Assembly (NCBI GenBank): GCA_028583405.1
Contig: CM053253.1
Location: 10,470,441-10,534,440 of the forward strand
DNA length: 64,000 bases
Reading direction: 5' to 3'
From: Pogonophryne albipinna
Taxonomy: Eukaryota; Chordata; Actinopteri; Perciformes; Artedidraconidae
The translations under genes and the position numbers were made by a program. Shown in pieces: positions 49,101 through 59,386 of this stretch. The notes beneath the pieces were generated by a model that worked only from the letters and a program-made list of their open reading frames with translations, searched no databases and was not told the DNA's origin. Each line of letters begins with the position of its first letter. Positions within the stretch are counted from its first letter, which is position 1.

Positions 49101-50870
49101 AAATGAGTCAATAGGGAAAGTTGGGATTTTTGTTGGACTTTTACTTTTAGTGCATTAAAAAAGCTGTTAATGTTTCCTTATCTTATATGTATCCTTGTAT
49201 TTTCTAAATGCACTCTTTAAAAAGTCCCATATTGAGAAAAGTGAGATTTTTATGTTTTGTTTTTTTTAATTAAAAAGCAGGTTGTGCTGCGTAAATATTG
49301 TGAAAATGTCAAAACACTCAGAGAAATGCCAAAAGCCTTTATCCAGAAACTGCTTTTAACCAACTGCGTTCAGCTACCAGGTAAAAACTAAGGTGGCCGA
49401 CAGGTGCAAACGCACTACAGCGGCCCAAAACACTTCCATTAGCAGAAACGCACCGCACATTCATAACTATGCAAATATAAAAGTAGAAATGTGCCAAAAC
49501 ACATGCAAAAAAAAGAAAACCTCTTTACCAACTTGACGAAACATGCACAGGGTTTACTCAGAGTGCTGCATAAACGAAACGCTGCAAATACGAAAAAGCT
49601 GCAAGAAGCTAAAAACACATTACATTGCATTTAGCTGACGCTTTTATCCAAAGCGACTTACAATAAGTGCATTCGACCAGGAAGACACAACCTTGAAGAA
49701 AACAGAATCATATAAGTACATCAGGTTTCATCGAGCCAAACATTTCAAGTGCTACTCAAGCCAGTCCTTTGTTAGTATATAAGTGCTCTGTTAGCAGTTC
49801 TTTGTTAGTAATTCTATCGCTCGAAGTGGAGTCGAAAGAGATGAGTTTTCAGTCTGCGCCGGAAGGTGTGCAAGCTTTCTGCTGTCCTGATTTCAATGGG
49901 GAGCTCATTCCACCATTTTGGAGCCAGGATAGCAAACCCACGTGTTTTTGCTGATACACAACAAAAAAGTGGACTAAAAGTGATGCACACAGCTGGGAAT
50001 GGAGCGCTTGTTGACGTTAAGTGTCACAAAGGCCAGCTGTCAAATTAGCATAACACTCCCTTTTAAATGTTACCAAGTAGACCATTTTGGTGACCATAAC
50101 ACGCTAATAAATTACTTTAATCAACACTATCTTTGATGCTGTTGCTTCATTAAATCAGGTCTCATCATCCTCAACGCCTGGTACGGCAAGTTTGTGACGG
50201 ACAACAGCCGAAAACACGAGAGGGCAAAGGTCATCGATGTTAGTGTGCCACTGCAGTGTCTGGTGAAAGACTCTAAACTCATCCTCACTGAAACCACAAA
50301 GGTAAGATTTACAAACTCTAAGAATGTATTCAAAACCTAATTTCTCTACAGATTCCTTCCAGTGTGATGATTCAGACTATTCATGACCTAATTGTGTCTT
50401 TGCAGTCAGGACTCCCTGGTTTCTACGACCCCTGTGTGGCGGAGGAGAAGAGCCTGAAGGTGCTGTATCAGTTCCGCGGAGTCATGCATCAAGTCCTGTC
50501 AGGAGACACAGAACCACTCAGGATACCAAAGCAATGTAAGACGGAAAGTACTCTACAGCACAGTGACTCTCTAGAATGGGGATTATGTCACGTTTTTTTT
50601 GCCCCAGTCAAAGTAATATTTAACTTCTTCGGTGAAGGTTTAAAGATTAAGAAGCTAGTCTTGAACTCTCTAACCGGCAACTGTTTCAATTCTTACTGTT
50701 AGGCGGATTTACCCTTTGTAGATGTTTGTGATGCAACATATTTCAAGTATTGTATTTTAACTGAGAGACCCGCTGATTTATCTTACCTGTCACCTCCGCG
50801 CCATCAGCGCTGTGTCTGACGTCTTTGTTTCTTCCTCTGTACAGCTCACAGGATTGACGCAGACACATAG
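40184..50870 (+). CDS. dnajc11: dnajc11, J-domain protein of the mitochondrial outer membrane (16 coding exons)
   Basis: DNAJC11 is a J protein that associates with the MICOS/MIB complex and supports cristae structure. Exons: 40184-40255, 41529-41658, 41755-41828, 43132-43233, 43359-43487, 43584-43706, 43872-43945, 44037-44226, 44328-44413, 45549-45665, 46307-46462, 46591-46660, 48139-48196, 50159-50301, 50406-50535, 50845-50870. All phases agree and give 559 residues, the length of human DNAJC11. The start is [19 protein letters not shown]. The J domain holds [17 protein letters not shown] with the HPD triad that stimulates Hsp70 ATPase. A helical charged linker ([15 protein letters not shown]) follows. 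The large C-terminal part is the DUF3395 region ([37 protein letters not shown]), ending HRIDADT. Introns 4 and 8 have GC instead of GT donors. The gene is head-to-head with camta1, as in human. Confidence 0.96.
40750..40910. repeat. Fragment of the GTAACTAAGTACATTTACTC repeat in dnajc11 intron 1
   Basis: AGTGGTGGAATGTAACTAAG followed by TACATTTACTCGAGT and CTCCATTTTATGCTACTTGA. It matches the left arm of the MITE at 38070. No right end is visible. Confidence 0.7.
41946..42894. mobile_element. TTAA-site MITE in dnajc11 intron 3, 949 bp
   Basis: 11-bp inverted repeats CCTGTTAAGCC at the two ends, with TTAA outside each (41942-41945 and 42895-42898). Longer similarity follows in the arms (CAGGGC with GCCCTGAG-type phrases). 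No transposase was recognised. Confidence 0.8.
43234..43235 (+). other. dnajc11: GC splice donor of dnajc11 intron 4
   Basis: Exon 4 ends ...CCAAAG and the intron begins GCATGT. The next exon begins GGAACAATT after TTTGCAG. Only a cut at this GC keeps the conserved NPK-GTISVG reading. The nearest GT is three bases later and would shift the frame. Confidence 0.85.
44227..44228 (+). other. dnajc11: GC splice donor of dnajc11 intron 8
   Basis: Exon 8 ends ...GCTATGCAG and the intron begins GCAAGC, a good GC-AG context. The next exon starts CTTGGCGTT after CTGCAG, giving the conserved AMQ-LGVPH junction. No GT lies close by. Confidence 0.88.
44913..45303. mobile_element. hAT-like MITE in dnajc11 intron 9, 391 bp
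   Basis: Ends CAGAGGTCGCGTTAACC and, inverted, CAGAGGTTGCGCTAGAC. Flanks ACTGATAG (44905-44912) and GCTGATAG (45304-45311) match at 7 of 8 bases. A widespread teleost repeat. Confidence 0.85.
46755..47950. mobile_element. Kolobok-like TTAA element with a THAP remnant in dnajc11 intron 12
   Basis: TTAA lies at 46751-46754 and 47951-47954. The ends AAAAGTGAATGCAGG and, inverted, AGAGCAACTTGCAGG are related inverted repeats. Inside is a broken THAP zinc finger. THAP fingers plus TTAA sites are features of Kolobok transposons. A CT-rich low-complexity stretch (about 47278-47342) is also inside. Confidence 0.72.
47011..47180 (+). pseudogene. Broken THAP-type zinc finger
   Basis: From ATG 47011 the reading is MVSYCVCAG, then after a short duplication of TTGG the neighbouring frame gives [13 protein letters not shown] further shifted frame gives [17 protein letters not shown]. 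These are the C-x2-4-C start, the middle, and the FPxxxxxxxxxW landmarks of a THAP domain, spread over different frames. The later Cys-His pair is not seen. It is a dead relic of a transposase N-terminus. Confidence 0.6.
48861..48892. repeat. Short TG/TC microsatellite
   Basis: An interrupted GT run (GTGTGTGTGTGTGTCTGTGTG) in dnajc11 intron 13. Confidence 0.85.
49615..49975 (+). repeat. Teleost interspersed repeat with the AGCTGACGCTTTTATCCAAA core
   Basis: It contains CATTTAGCTGACGCTTTTAT and CCAAAGCGACTTACAATAAG, a phrase shared by many fish SINE and LINE tails, followed by a block around 49838-49945 (GAGCTCATTCCACCATTTTG) that is also widespread. Part of the phrase is found inverted at 58005-58055. 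The borders are uncertain. Confidence 0.6.
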
Positions 50871-52321
50871 GCGCTCCTCGGCCGACCAAAAAGACTCATC
50901 TCTCAGCTGTTTGACAGAAGATGGATCCAACTGTTTTAGATACGACATGGATTGGAGTCCTTGTTACTCAGAAAACATGAATTTACCTTTTTGTCTTTAT
51001 ATTCATTTAAATATGCAGAGCGGAGTAAAACATCACAGACTGGAGTGATCATAATTCAGGATCTATGGACAGGGTCGTGGCCTGCTCGAAAGTCTAATGT
51101 GACACCCCAATCAATGGCTACCATATTAAGTCCCGGGTCTTTTAGCCTTCTTGGTATCCATTTATTTTTGGTATGGCTTGTCTTTTATGATTGAGTTCTA
51201 TGTACTGTAATGTACACAAACTGCAGTGCCTATGTGAATGACGACATGAATGCACCTCTGTTTATTTGCCATATTATTAAAATAAGTCTCTCTGATGTTG
51301 CTTTACCATTTTGGAGCTTTTTTTTTCAAAAACAGAAAAAGTTTATTTGAGTTTGTTGTGTTTGTTATTGTTGGTTTAACCCAGTTTAGAGAAGAGTTGC
51401 TTGTATGTCAGTGTTCTTGGGGAAATGTGTGATTTTGAAAGATAATATATTTGTTAAAAGTAATAAGACACTATATGTCTATTGGCATGGGAAAGTGCAT
51501 TTAAAAAGGTTTAGATTGGCAGGTGTATTTACTTAAATGTTTAATTAATTCATGGTTCAACATCTCCCTCTGATCCTTTTCTGGATCTGAGTGAATTGTT
51601 TATGCATTTTTCTTCCTTGACTTGTTTGCCAGTTTGTGTGCCATAAATAGAAAGGAGAGGATTAACTGAAACAACTGCAAGACCTAAGATTGCTTTACCC
51701 CCTGTGGAAAATGCACCCTTCCTTTTCAAGAATCATAACGAGCGGATTATGCAAAGAGGGCTGAGGTATTGTCTATATTTTTTTCTGAAGCCTCAAACAA
51801 CATCTCTACAATGATTATTCTTTCGGAAGCAAATTAAGTTTGATACATTGTTCATCAGGCAAGTCTAGTTTCTAGATGATCAATTTAACTAAAAGGAGTT
51901 GTGTTTAAATACTATACAATACAGAAGGCCAATATATATAGTCACACCTGTGAGTCTGTGACACTAGCTGCCTTTTTGATTAAAGACTTCATTATGTAAT
52001 CATGTAATTCTTTATCTGGATACTCCCTTTTGAGTCAGTAAAGACATTTCTGTGCTCCTGCAGCTGATTCGTAAAGGCTGTAATAATTCAATGTATCTAA
52101 GCGTTCTCCTCTTTGTTTTTGTTTATTTTACACAAGTTAATCAATTACACCCTTCGTTAGATCATTACGGTTGTGTTTAAAGTTTTCCAGGACAGGTGGA
52201 GTTAACTCATCTGTAGCAAAGCAGATCAAAACAAAGTCTCCGAACAAAACAGTTTGGTTATTTTTGATCGAATTGATCAGGACATGGCATTAACAGCACA
52301 TGACAATGTATTATAGTAATA
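50871..52321 (+). other. dnajc11: dnajc11 3' UTR and downstream DNA
   Basis: The 3' UTR follows the TAG at 50868-50870. A candidate polyadenylation signal ATTAAA is at 51276-51281. Beyond it the sequence is AT-rich without supported features until the hAT at 52330. The short frames here are UTR artefacts. Confidence 0.6.
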
Positions 52322-52329
52322 GCCTAATG

Positions 52330-53123
52330 CAGTGGTTTTCAAACTGTGGGGCGCGACCGCTGGTGGGTCGCGGAGGTACTGCAGGGGGGGCGCGGGAAGA
52401 TTTTTTTATTTTATTATTTTCTCCTTTTAGCTTTGTGAAGCACCTTGAGATGACGTTGTTTTTAAAGTGTGTTATATAAATCAAATGTATTATTATTATT
52501 AATATTATTATTCAATTGTAAACAAACACTGCTCGAAAATATCTCATTGGTCAGAGAGCTGTGGGCATAATGCTGCCTTTTGCAACATCCTACTTGTGTG
52601 AGATAGGCTTTTCTTGCTGCCATCAAAACGAAATACAGATCAAAGCTGAACATTGAGAATGAACTGAGAGTGGCAGTCTCAAAACAACAGCCCCGGTTTG
52701 AGAAGATCTGCAAGAGAAAGCAAGCACACACATTAATTGATAGGCTATGTGTGGAATAGGAATGGTAAAGTGATGTGATAGTTTGCAACCTGCAGTAGAA
52801 ATAGTAGTTCATTAATATATTTTCCTTAAAGAAATTTGAATTTAAAAATCTACTACTCTGGGAAGAAGGCCTGCTAGTTTTAATTAGGCCAAATTAATTC
52901 ACAGTATCTATTACAAGCACTTTTGTTCATGTGTAATCCATAATAATATATACAATTATAGTTGGATCTTTATATCTTCTTATTATCAGCAGAGAAAATG
53001 TAATGTTTTTACAACAATATACAATAAATCCTACCAATATAGATGGGAACCGGGTTGGGGGGGGTCCCGAAAATATTTCCAATTACCCAAGGGGGGCCGA
53101 CTGAAAAAGTTTGGGAACCACTG
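52330..53123 (+). mobile_element. hAT element with transposase C-terminal remnant, 794 bp
   Basis: Ends CAGTGGTTTTCAAACTG and, inverted, CAGTGGTTCCCAAACTT, with a perfect 8-bp target duplication GCCTAATG (52322-52329 and 53124-53131). Much of the transposase is deleted, leaving its dimerisation end. Confidence 0.93.
52525..52746 (+). pseudogene. hAT transposase dimerisation-domain remnant
   Basis: Plus-strand frames read LPFATSYLCEIGFS and, after a one-base shift near 52614, AAIKTKYRSKLNIENELRVA and then PRFEKIC. These are the landmarks of the C-terminal hAT dimerisation region as seen in ZBED5/SCAND3-like proteins. The frameshift and loss of the catalytic core make it non-functional. Confidence 0.78.
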
Positions 53124-53239
53124 GCCTAATGCATAACTGCAGCTGTGACTCACTGTTAACAAAAAAAACACAATTGATTTTAAAAGCTCTTTCTGCTACT
53201 GAAACTGACTAAATGCTAAAATAAATATATATTTATCGA

Positions 53240-53340
53240 CAGTGGCGGACAATTTACTAGCGGTACCGAAGTGGGCCGGTCGGATAAGTCACTAGCACCC
53301 CCCCCCCTTACCGAAGTGGGCCGGTCCCAGTCCGCCCCTG
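53240..53340. mobile_element. 101-bp hAT micro-element
   Basis: CAGTGGCGGAC at the left and GTCCGCCCCTG at the right form short inverted ends, with a perfect 8-bp target duplication TTTATCGA (53232-53239 and 53341-53348). Inside are two copies of CCGAAGTGGGCCGGTC separated by a C run. Confidence 0.88.
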
Positions 53341-53348
53341 TTTATCGA

Positions 53349-53849
53349 CTTGTTTTGGAGCACGTATTCCACATCCATAACAAGCGCCCGGGTGTTAATA
53401 ACGAAGTCACTGGATGAAGAATGTTTGACGGGAAACAATAATGATTTCTGTGGAAGTAGAGGAATAAGAGGCCCTTCCTTAAACTACTGAAAAGCAACCG
53501 TCCTTATAGTTTTTGACTTGACGGTGTCGGTATCCGAACTGCACTTCCGACACGGAAGTTTACCGCTTGCAGACAATACTGAGAGACCCTTCTGTCTTTA
53601 TGTTAAGCTCCTGTTTACCCTTAAGTTTCATTACATTATAGTTAAAGGGTAAAAAACAGATTGTGGCAACGCTCTGGTCTGGCTCAGACACAAAGAGAAA
53701 CCCTATGAATGAAGCTGCAGTACCGTCAATGTCCCTTTCAAAGATAGGTGTTCATCTTTCTGCCATCAAAACAACAATCTGTTTTCACTTGACAGCAGTC
53801 AGTGCAAGACTGCCTTAAGAAGAGTCTCTTGGAGTCCGTGGTAAACATT
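53349..53849. other. Unassigned stretch with promoter-like sequence
   Basis: Around 53525-53570 CpG content rises and two ETS-like GGAAGT/CACTTCC motifs face each other (ACTTCCGACACGGAAGTTTA). This would suit a housekeeping promoter, possibly for the downstream F-box gene, but no transcript evidence can be read from sequence. Confidence 0.3.
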
Positions 53850-54180
53850 ATCTGATTTAATCTACTTTATATTTATACTTTACTACTTAGTCAACTTGCA
53901 TTTATTTGATAACTTAAGTTACTTTGAAGATGCATCATTCTATCACATTATCAATAATAACTATATAAATTATACAATAAACGATACTTTCACTTTTGCT
54001 ACAGTAGTTATTTTGCTCTTTTACTCAAGTAACTTTTGAAATAAGTGGTTTTTGACTATATCAGAGCATTTCTTCACTAGTGCTATTTTTACTTAATCAA
54101 TCAATCAATCAATCAATGTTTATTTATATAGCCCAATATCACAAATGTTACTTAAGTAATAGTCTGAGTACCTTGTCAAT
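53850..54180. repeat. Fragment of the AAGTAC repeat family, split by a LINE tail
   Basis: Phrases TTTTACTCAAGTAACTTTTG and TACTTAAGTAATAGTCTGAG belong to the repeat at 38070. A 51-bp LINE tail interrupts it at 54097-54147. Confidence 0.6.
54097..54147 (-). mobile_element. 51-bp LINE 3'-end insertion with target duplication
   Basis: On the minus strand this is the end ATTTGTGATATTGGGCTAT followed by TGATTGATTGATTGA, the 3' tail of a common teleost L2/CR1-like LINE. TTACTTAA flanks it on both sides (54089-54096 and 54148-54155). It is a severely 5'-truncated but recognisable retrotransposition event. Confidence 0.78.
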
Positions 54181-54737
54181 CCTGCTTGTAGCCTATAGCT
54201 CTCAGTGAAATAAATATCAAATAACATATGTGTAATGTGTAAAACGCACAATGAAATAGGAAGACTGTGCTTAAAGACTGATCAGCAATGATTAAATGCA
54301 TGCAAAAGGCAAGCATTTGTCTGTGTGCAAAACACAGACATCCAACATAAAGTGTGATATATTTTCTGAATCAACAAATAACCATATGATCAATGTCTTG
54401 TATTGTTTCCGTGACAGTAAACATGTTTTTTATTTTACAAGGCACCTCAGTCAAAAATATATGTGTATAATAAAGTATATAAAATAACTGAAGAAGGGAG
54501 ATAAAATAGCAGGATGATAAACCACCATAGGAAAACTGAATTGTGTATGGGAAGTGTCTGGTGATAAATTTAGACTTTAAAGGATGACTGTAATCAGGAG
54601 AAGGTTAAATATGGTGAAGGTGAGCTGTTTGATGTGGAGAAAATAAATGTGAAGGTATGTTTTTCCCAATAAGCTCCACAAAAGGAGGAGTTAGTATATA
54701 AATGATGATTTTGATGTTGTAGTTTGGTTGCTCTCTA
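54156..54737. other. Unassigned AT-rich sequence left of the large inverted-repeat unit
   Basis: No exon or repeat boundary could be supported. The frame at 54296-54487 has no motif. Confidence 0.4.
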
Positions 54738-55138
54738 CACTGAAAAAAAGGGGAAAGTGGGGTTGTTCAATTTGCAAATATGCATTTAATATATGAAACA
54801 TAATTTATTCATGTTTCTCGTCGAAACATGAATCAATCATGTAGAACTATGTTAATCTTGAGGGGTGTACGTTCTATAAATCTCAATCATGTTAAGAAAT
54901 AAGACAAAAGTTATGTTTGTCTCTGTAACTCCGCCCACTGAGCACATACGTCAGCAGCTTGCTCTTTATTATTTACAAATATTTTATTATTTGTAAATAA
55001 TTAATATGGTCGGACTCAAACCCGTATACTTAATAGTTTCGTAATTGAACCTGAACAATATGGCACTTTAATGGACAAGATGTAAAGCAGAAAAAAATTG
55101 CAAAATATATTTATTTTTAAAAATGTGAAGCTTTTTCT

Positions 55139-55164
55139 TTTTTAAACAAAGGAGGGGGGGGGGG
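55139..55164. repeat. Poly-G rich run
   Basis: AGGAGGGGGGGGGGGGGGG near 55151-55168, another homopolymer likely to vary in assemblies. Confidence 0.6.
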
Positions 55165-55353
55165 GGGGTTCTGCCATTTTTTCTTCCCGCATCGGAGGAG
55201 TAAGCTGGTTCTGTCCCGAGAACATCTCTACAAGGTAAAAGTTATTTAAAGTTATTTAATGTCATCAAATGTTCGTCATAGTTACAGGTTATCACAAGAC
55301 GCATTGTTTGCAAAAAGCAGAGTTCACATTTTGTTACAACGAGCAACGTAAAT

Positions 55354-56336
55354 GGGTCATTCTACAGAAAAGGTGGAATCTGGGTGACACAAATCTGCTG
55401 AAATATATTCCTTCTAAAAACATCTAAAACCTGTTAAATAGCAATAACTAACTCTTAACTTGATGAATCCACAACAAGTAGAGCTTAAAATATTTTTATT
55501 TATATTATATTACTTTATACAAAGCTTATTTGTATAGGAATGTCACTGGTGTTACGTGTTACCAGGAAGAAGAGTAACACCAGTGACGGTAACACCAGTG
55601 ACAATTTGGAGAAAACACTACCATTTTAACAAAATGGCTGCAATGTGTCAGATCAAATGTGGCTTCAGTCAATATCAAAATCGTTTAACTCTTCAATACA
55701 ATACATTTTCCCATTCAAATGTTCACCCCTAGGGCTATGCAATGAGTAACACTAATGACAGACTTGAAAGACGCACGTAAAATTTGAAGATAAAATGACA
55801 CCTTTAACAAACAAAGTAGAAGTATCTGACTTTCCTTATGTCTTTGTCCACTGCCCTGCCTCAAATGATCTCTTGTTACAGGAGGCACTTCAGAGACAGT
55901 ACATTATTTCAAAAATAAAAGCGTTTTGTGTAGCAGTAACACCAATGACGTAATTTTGGGTGACTGACATTTATTTGATATTATTAATAATAATTTGCGT
56001 TTTTTGTTACCATTTCAGTGTTATATTTAATGCTTGTAATGTTATGTAAATATAAATTAGATTTATTTATTGAAAACAAATCTTTTAAATTAAAACTATA
56101 GGCTCCACTTCCATGTATGATCAAAGTGACAAGGCAGTTCCTTGAACTTGGCATTTTAAATAAATTGCAATTTACGTATAAAACCATTTTTTATTTATTT
56201 TTTATTTAGTACCATTGCAAAGACAATCTCTATTTATTCAACATATATAATGAATGTGAGTATTAGGTCAACGTCATGTATTTTGGTGTCTGCAAAAGTA
56301 AGTGACAGCACTTCCACCTTTTCTGTAGAATGACCC
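55354..56336. mobile_element. Nested DNA element with GGGTCATTCTACAGAAAAGG ends, 983 bp
   Basis: 24-bp perfect inverted repeats at 55354-55377 and 56313-56336. AAAT occurs directly outside both ends (55350-55353 and 56337-56340), a possible 4-bp target duplication. Internally GTAACACCARTGACR occurs as four direct copies (about 55574, 55590, 55746, 55935), plus an inverted pair near 55546-55563. No coding domain was recognised. Confidence 0.8.
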
Positions 56337-57079
56337 AAATACAGCTGTCAATTTGTAAACATTGTCATTCACTGGTGTTAGCTAGGATAAAGCCATGAAA
56401 ATCATAAGGTGAGTTTATATTGATTGACTTGTGTTTAGCGTGTTTTTTTATACTGTGAGTATTTGTAGAGCGTAAGTCCGACAGTTGTTTGATTTACAAT
56501 ATTTAAAACTATGAACCTTGCCCAAAGTTATGCACATTAAACCGAGCTCAGTGGGGAGGGGGGAGTCATAGATGATGGATGAGCTTGCGGCATGTTTGCA
56601 TGTCTATGCGTCTTGTTTTAAATGATTGTTTCATGTCTGCTGTCAGGCGGTGTAGAACTTTACTGCGTCGGTCCGGCTCTGCATGTCTACTCTTGTGCCG
56701 ACTTTTAAGGGCGCTGATGCAGGTTGTAGGCCTACCTTACGTTAAGCGACCATCTTTACCCATTTAAGGTGTTGATTTTTAAAGATACAATATTGTCTGT
56801 GGGACCGCAGTGTTTTCCTTAAAAAACTGTGTTTATGTCTCTGCTTTGATCCGCTCTGTGTTCATGTAAATACCGTAAATACACACAGATCAAAACAGAG
56901 ACACAATATTGTGTGTGGGGGTGTGTCCCGGAAAGCGACACTTGATACTGGAAAGTGGAGGATATTAATGATTGTGTTACATTTTAGTAGCGGTGCACAT
57001 ACCATGAATATGGGGACATGCCGGACAGATCAAGTTAGGGTGACGATCCACCCGCTGTGAAATGAACTTATCTTCCATA

Positions 57080-57305
57080 TTTGCCGTACAAGATAAGATG
57101 GACTTTTATTAATCCCTCGTGGGGAATTTGTTTCTCTGCATTTGACCCATCCTAGTGTTAGGAGCAGTGTGCTGCCATTTTGAACGGCGCCCGGGGAGCA
57201 GTGTGGGGAACGGTGCCTTGCTCAGGGACACCTCGGTAGCACTTGGTCTTGCCGGGACTTGAACTGGTGACCTTCCAGTTGCCAAGCCAAGTCCCTATCG
57301 ACAAA
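57080..57305 (-). repeat. tRNA-derived SINE-like repeat
   Basis: On the minus strand the sequence has a B-box-like AGTTCAAGTCCC followed by CGAGGTGTCCCTGAGCAAGG and a tail GGGATTAATAAAAGTCCATC and TTATCTT. This is the organisation of a widespread teleost tRNA-derived SINE with a LINE-like 3' end. It lies inside the 54738-60599 unit. Confidence 0.65.
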
Positions 57306-58004
57306 ACACTTGTGTTTACGGAAGTTGAGATGTTTCTCGGTTGTGATTGGTTGTTCCTCGTCACATGACGAGCGGTGCGCGCTGCTGCAGTGCACGTCTC
57401 CATTGAAACCAATGGAAATGAGCTCGCAACGCTGATGTGTATGGCTCCGTACAAAGTTGTACTCATTGCATTAGTATAGGCTACTGTAGCTTTTTACACT
57501 GGAGGCGCCCATCTCGGCCGGAGTCGGTTCATATTAACGTAAAGGTACATAATTAAATGGTAAATGTCGCCTTTAAGGAGCAGAACATTTTTGTTTTATT
57601 TGTGTGTGAATAATGAAATAATTTCAAATATGTTTTTCTGTAATAGGTAATTGGTGTGGAGAAGATTGACCTCAGCCTTCCTTTGAACATTGTTCCAAAG
57701 GCTCTGTAGTAAATGGTGAGTATTCAAATGTTTTGTGTGATTTACTTGACTAATTTAAACTTGATCTTTAACTAATTGAAAACTGGTATTAGTCTGACAA
57801 TTTCTGAATATTTATTCATAACATTTACATACTGCAAACCTTGCAGGGATACACACATTTTCTGATCTATTAGGCAAAAGTTATTCAGAAAGCGAGAGGC
57901 AAAAGCCAAACATTCTGTGATAAAGCCTCCTTCACAAAAATGATAATGTTTTGTTTGTTGAAATGGCTATAAGGGTGTTTCTTATGTAGTCTTATATTAC
58001 AGTA

Positions 58005-58055
58005 ATACTTATTTTAAGTCGCTTTGGAAAAAAACGTAAATGAAATGTAATGTAG
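58005..58055 (-). repeat. Inverted copy of the GACGCTTTTATCCAAAGCGAC-type core
   Basis: TAAGTCGCTTTGGAAAAAAA and AATGAAATGTAATGTA are the diverged inverse of the phrase at 49625-49660. A short relic of a SINE or LINE tail. Confidence 0.55.
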
Positions 58056-58097
58056 TCTAACCTGGTTGTTCGTACTTGATATAAAAAGTTATTCTCA

Positions 58098-58292
58098 CTA
58101 TGGAGCCAAAACAGGAGTAATGTGGTCCCTTTTCCGTGCTCTGGTCAATACATTTTGAATCAGCTGAAGCAACTTAACTGAGTTTTTGGTACACCCTGAT
58201 AATAAAGAGTTACAATAAGCTAACCTTGAAGTAACAAATGCATGGACTAGTTTCTCTGCATCGTTTTGAGGCAAGCACACAACTACAATCAT
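58098..58292 (-). pseudogene. LINE reverse transcriptase C-terminal fragment
   Basis: The minus-strand frame reads NDAEKLVHAFVTSRLAYCNS and LLSGCTKNSVKLLQLIQN, ending KRDHITPVLAP. This is the thumb and post-RT region of teleost L2/CR1-like LINE ORF2 proteins. It is a 65-codon relic without the catalytic motifs. It lies in the large inverted-repeat unit. Confidence 0.8.
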
Positions 58293-58363
58293 AACATCAT
58301 TAGAAAATGAAATGATTTCATGATTTTTATGACTGTGATATTTTGTTTTCTTTGATAAATGCG

Positions 58364-59386
58364 GAGTTTAAGCGCATAACAACCCTGCCCCTCCAATCAA
58401 GAGTTCTCTCTCAGCTGGATGTGCTATCTGACAAACTTCTGAAGGTTTTTGAGAAGAGAGGAGGACAGATAGGCCAGCGTCTGAACTGTATTATGTCAAA
58501 CATGACTCAAGTAAGAATTCATTTTAAGGAAATTATACATCGAGTCAATAGTGTACACATTTCATTGAGCAAAACAGATTCTTTCTTTTCTTATTCCCCT
58601 TCACTTAGGTTGATGATGTCGATTTAGGCCGGGATTGTCTTCTCAAGGGGCTGTGTGTGCACCTCAATGAGAGAGTTTGTGGTCAGTTGAAGTAATATTT
58701 GACCTTTTGATTTTTTTGTTGGGCGTTAAAATATGTATTTATTGAAACACCACATAGTATATAGCCTAAAGTATGTGAACATCCCTGTTTTTGTTTAATA
58801 GCCAGACTACACTGAAAAGCTAGAGGGCTTTTAATTTAAAACGGATACAGGAAATGAAACATTTTTTATCAGGTCAGACAGGAGTATATCAGATAACAAG
58901 GAGGCTTAAAAGTACTGACATCTGACCAAATGTACTTGTTAAACACAGGGACTTAGTAATGGGTATATATATGTATTGATTTGTTAGATCTCACTCTGTT
59001 CCTTTTGTGACTGTGCACTCTGCAGGCAGAAGATGAAGACGTCATTCTGCGGTCCATTCAGGGGATTACAGTGGGCCTTTATGTTGTCAAACACAATTCC
59101 ACCATGAGACCAGAGGACAGATGAGACCAGAGGACAGATGAGACCAGAGGACAGATGAGACCAGAGGACAGATTGTCCTGGAAGGCCAACAGGTAGCCTA
59201 CTAACTGATGTGGACAACATTGCATTAGCTGCTACCATGCTGTTTGGACTAATGTATGCAATAAACCTGAACTACCCCCCTAAACTGAAGTGCACGTTCG
59301 AAGTGCTCCAGCTAATATTAATGGAGCTAGACGGCAACATGCTCTCCAAGAAAGCCCAAGCGTTTAAAAACAAACTGTTTGAGTGA
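58364..59386 (+). pseudogene. Decayed multi-exon gene resembling the C-terminal region of SAMD3-like proteins
   Basis: Three exon-like blocks are seen. Block 1 (58364-58510) reads EFKRITTLPLQSRVLSQL and LLKVFEKRGGQIGQRLN, then NMTQ before a GTAAGA donor. Block 2 (58609-58692) follows a TCACTTAG acceptor and reads VDDVDLGRDCLLKGLCVHLN, then meets TAA with no clean donor. Block 3 (59026-59386) follows CTCTGCAG and reads AEDEDVILRSIQGITVGLYV, then a 17-bp repeat array with stops. After a frameshift it continues as MLFGLMYAINLNYPPKL and LKNKL-like QAFKNKLFE, ending TGA 59384-59386. This block order and the LFGLMYALNLSYP-type motif match a large teleost family annotated as SAMD3-like; its function is unknown. 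The breaks show that this copy is dead. A possible earlier exon lies at about 57648-57711 (VIGVEKIDLSLPLNIVPKAL). Confidence 0.55.
59104..59171 (+). repeat. 17-bp tandem repeat, four copies
   Basis: ATGAGACCAGAGGACAG is repeated exactly four times in the last block of the SAMD3-like relic. The 17-base unit is not a multiple of three, and it introduces TGA stops in the expected frame. Confidence 0.95.

Noticed and set aside
52462..52812. Minus-strand frame of 116 codons
   Set aside because: The real signal is the plus-strand hAT transposase relic in other frames.
56579..56767. 62-codon Leu/Arg-rich frame
   Set aside because: No homology or splice context; inside the large inverted-repeat unit.
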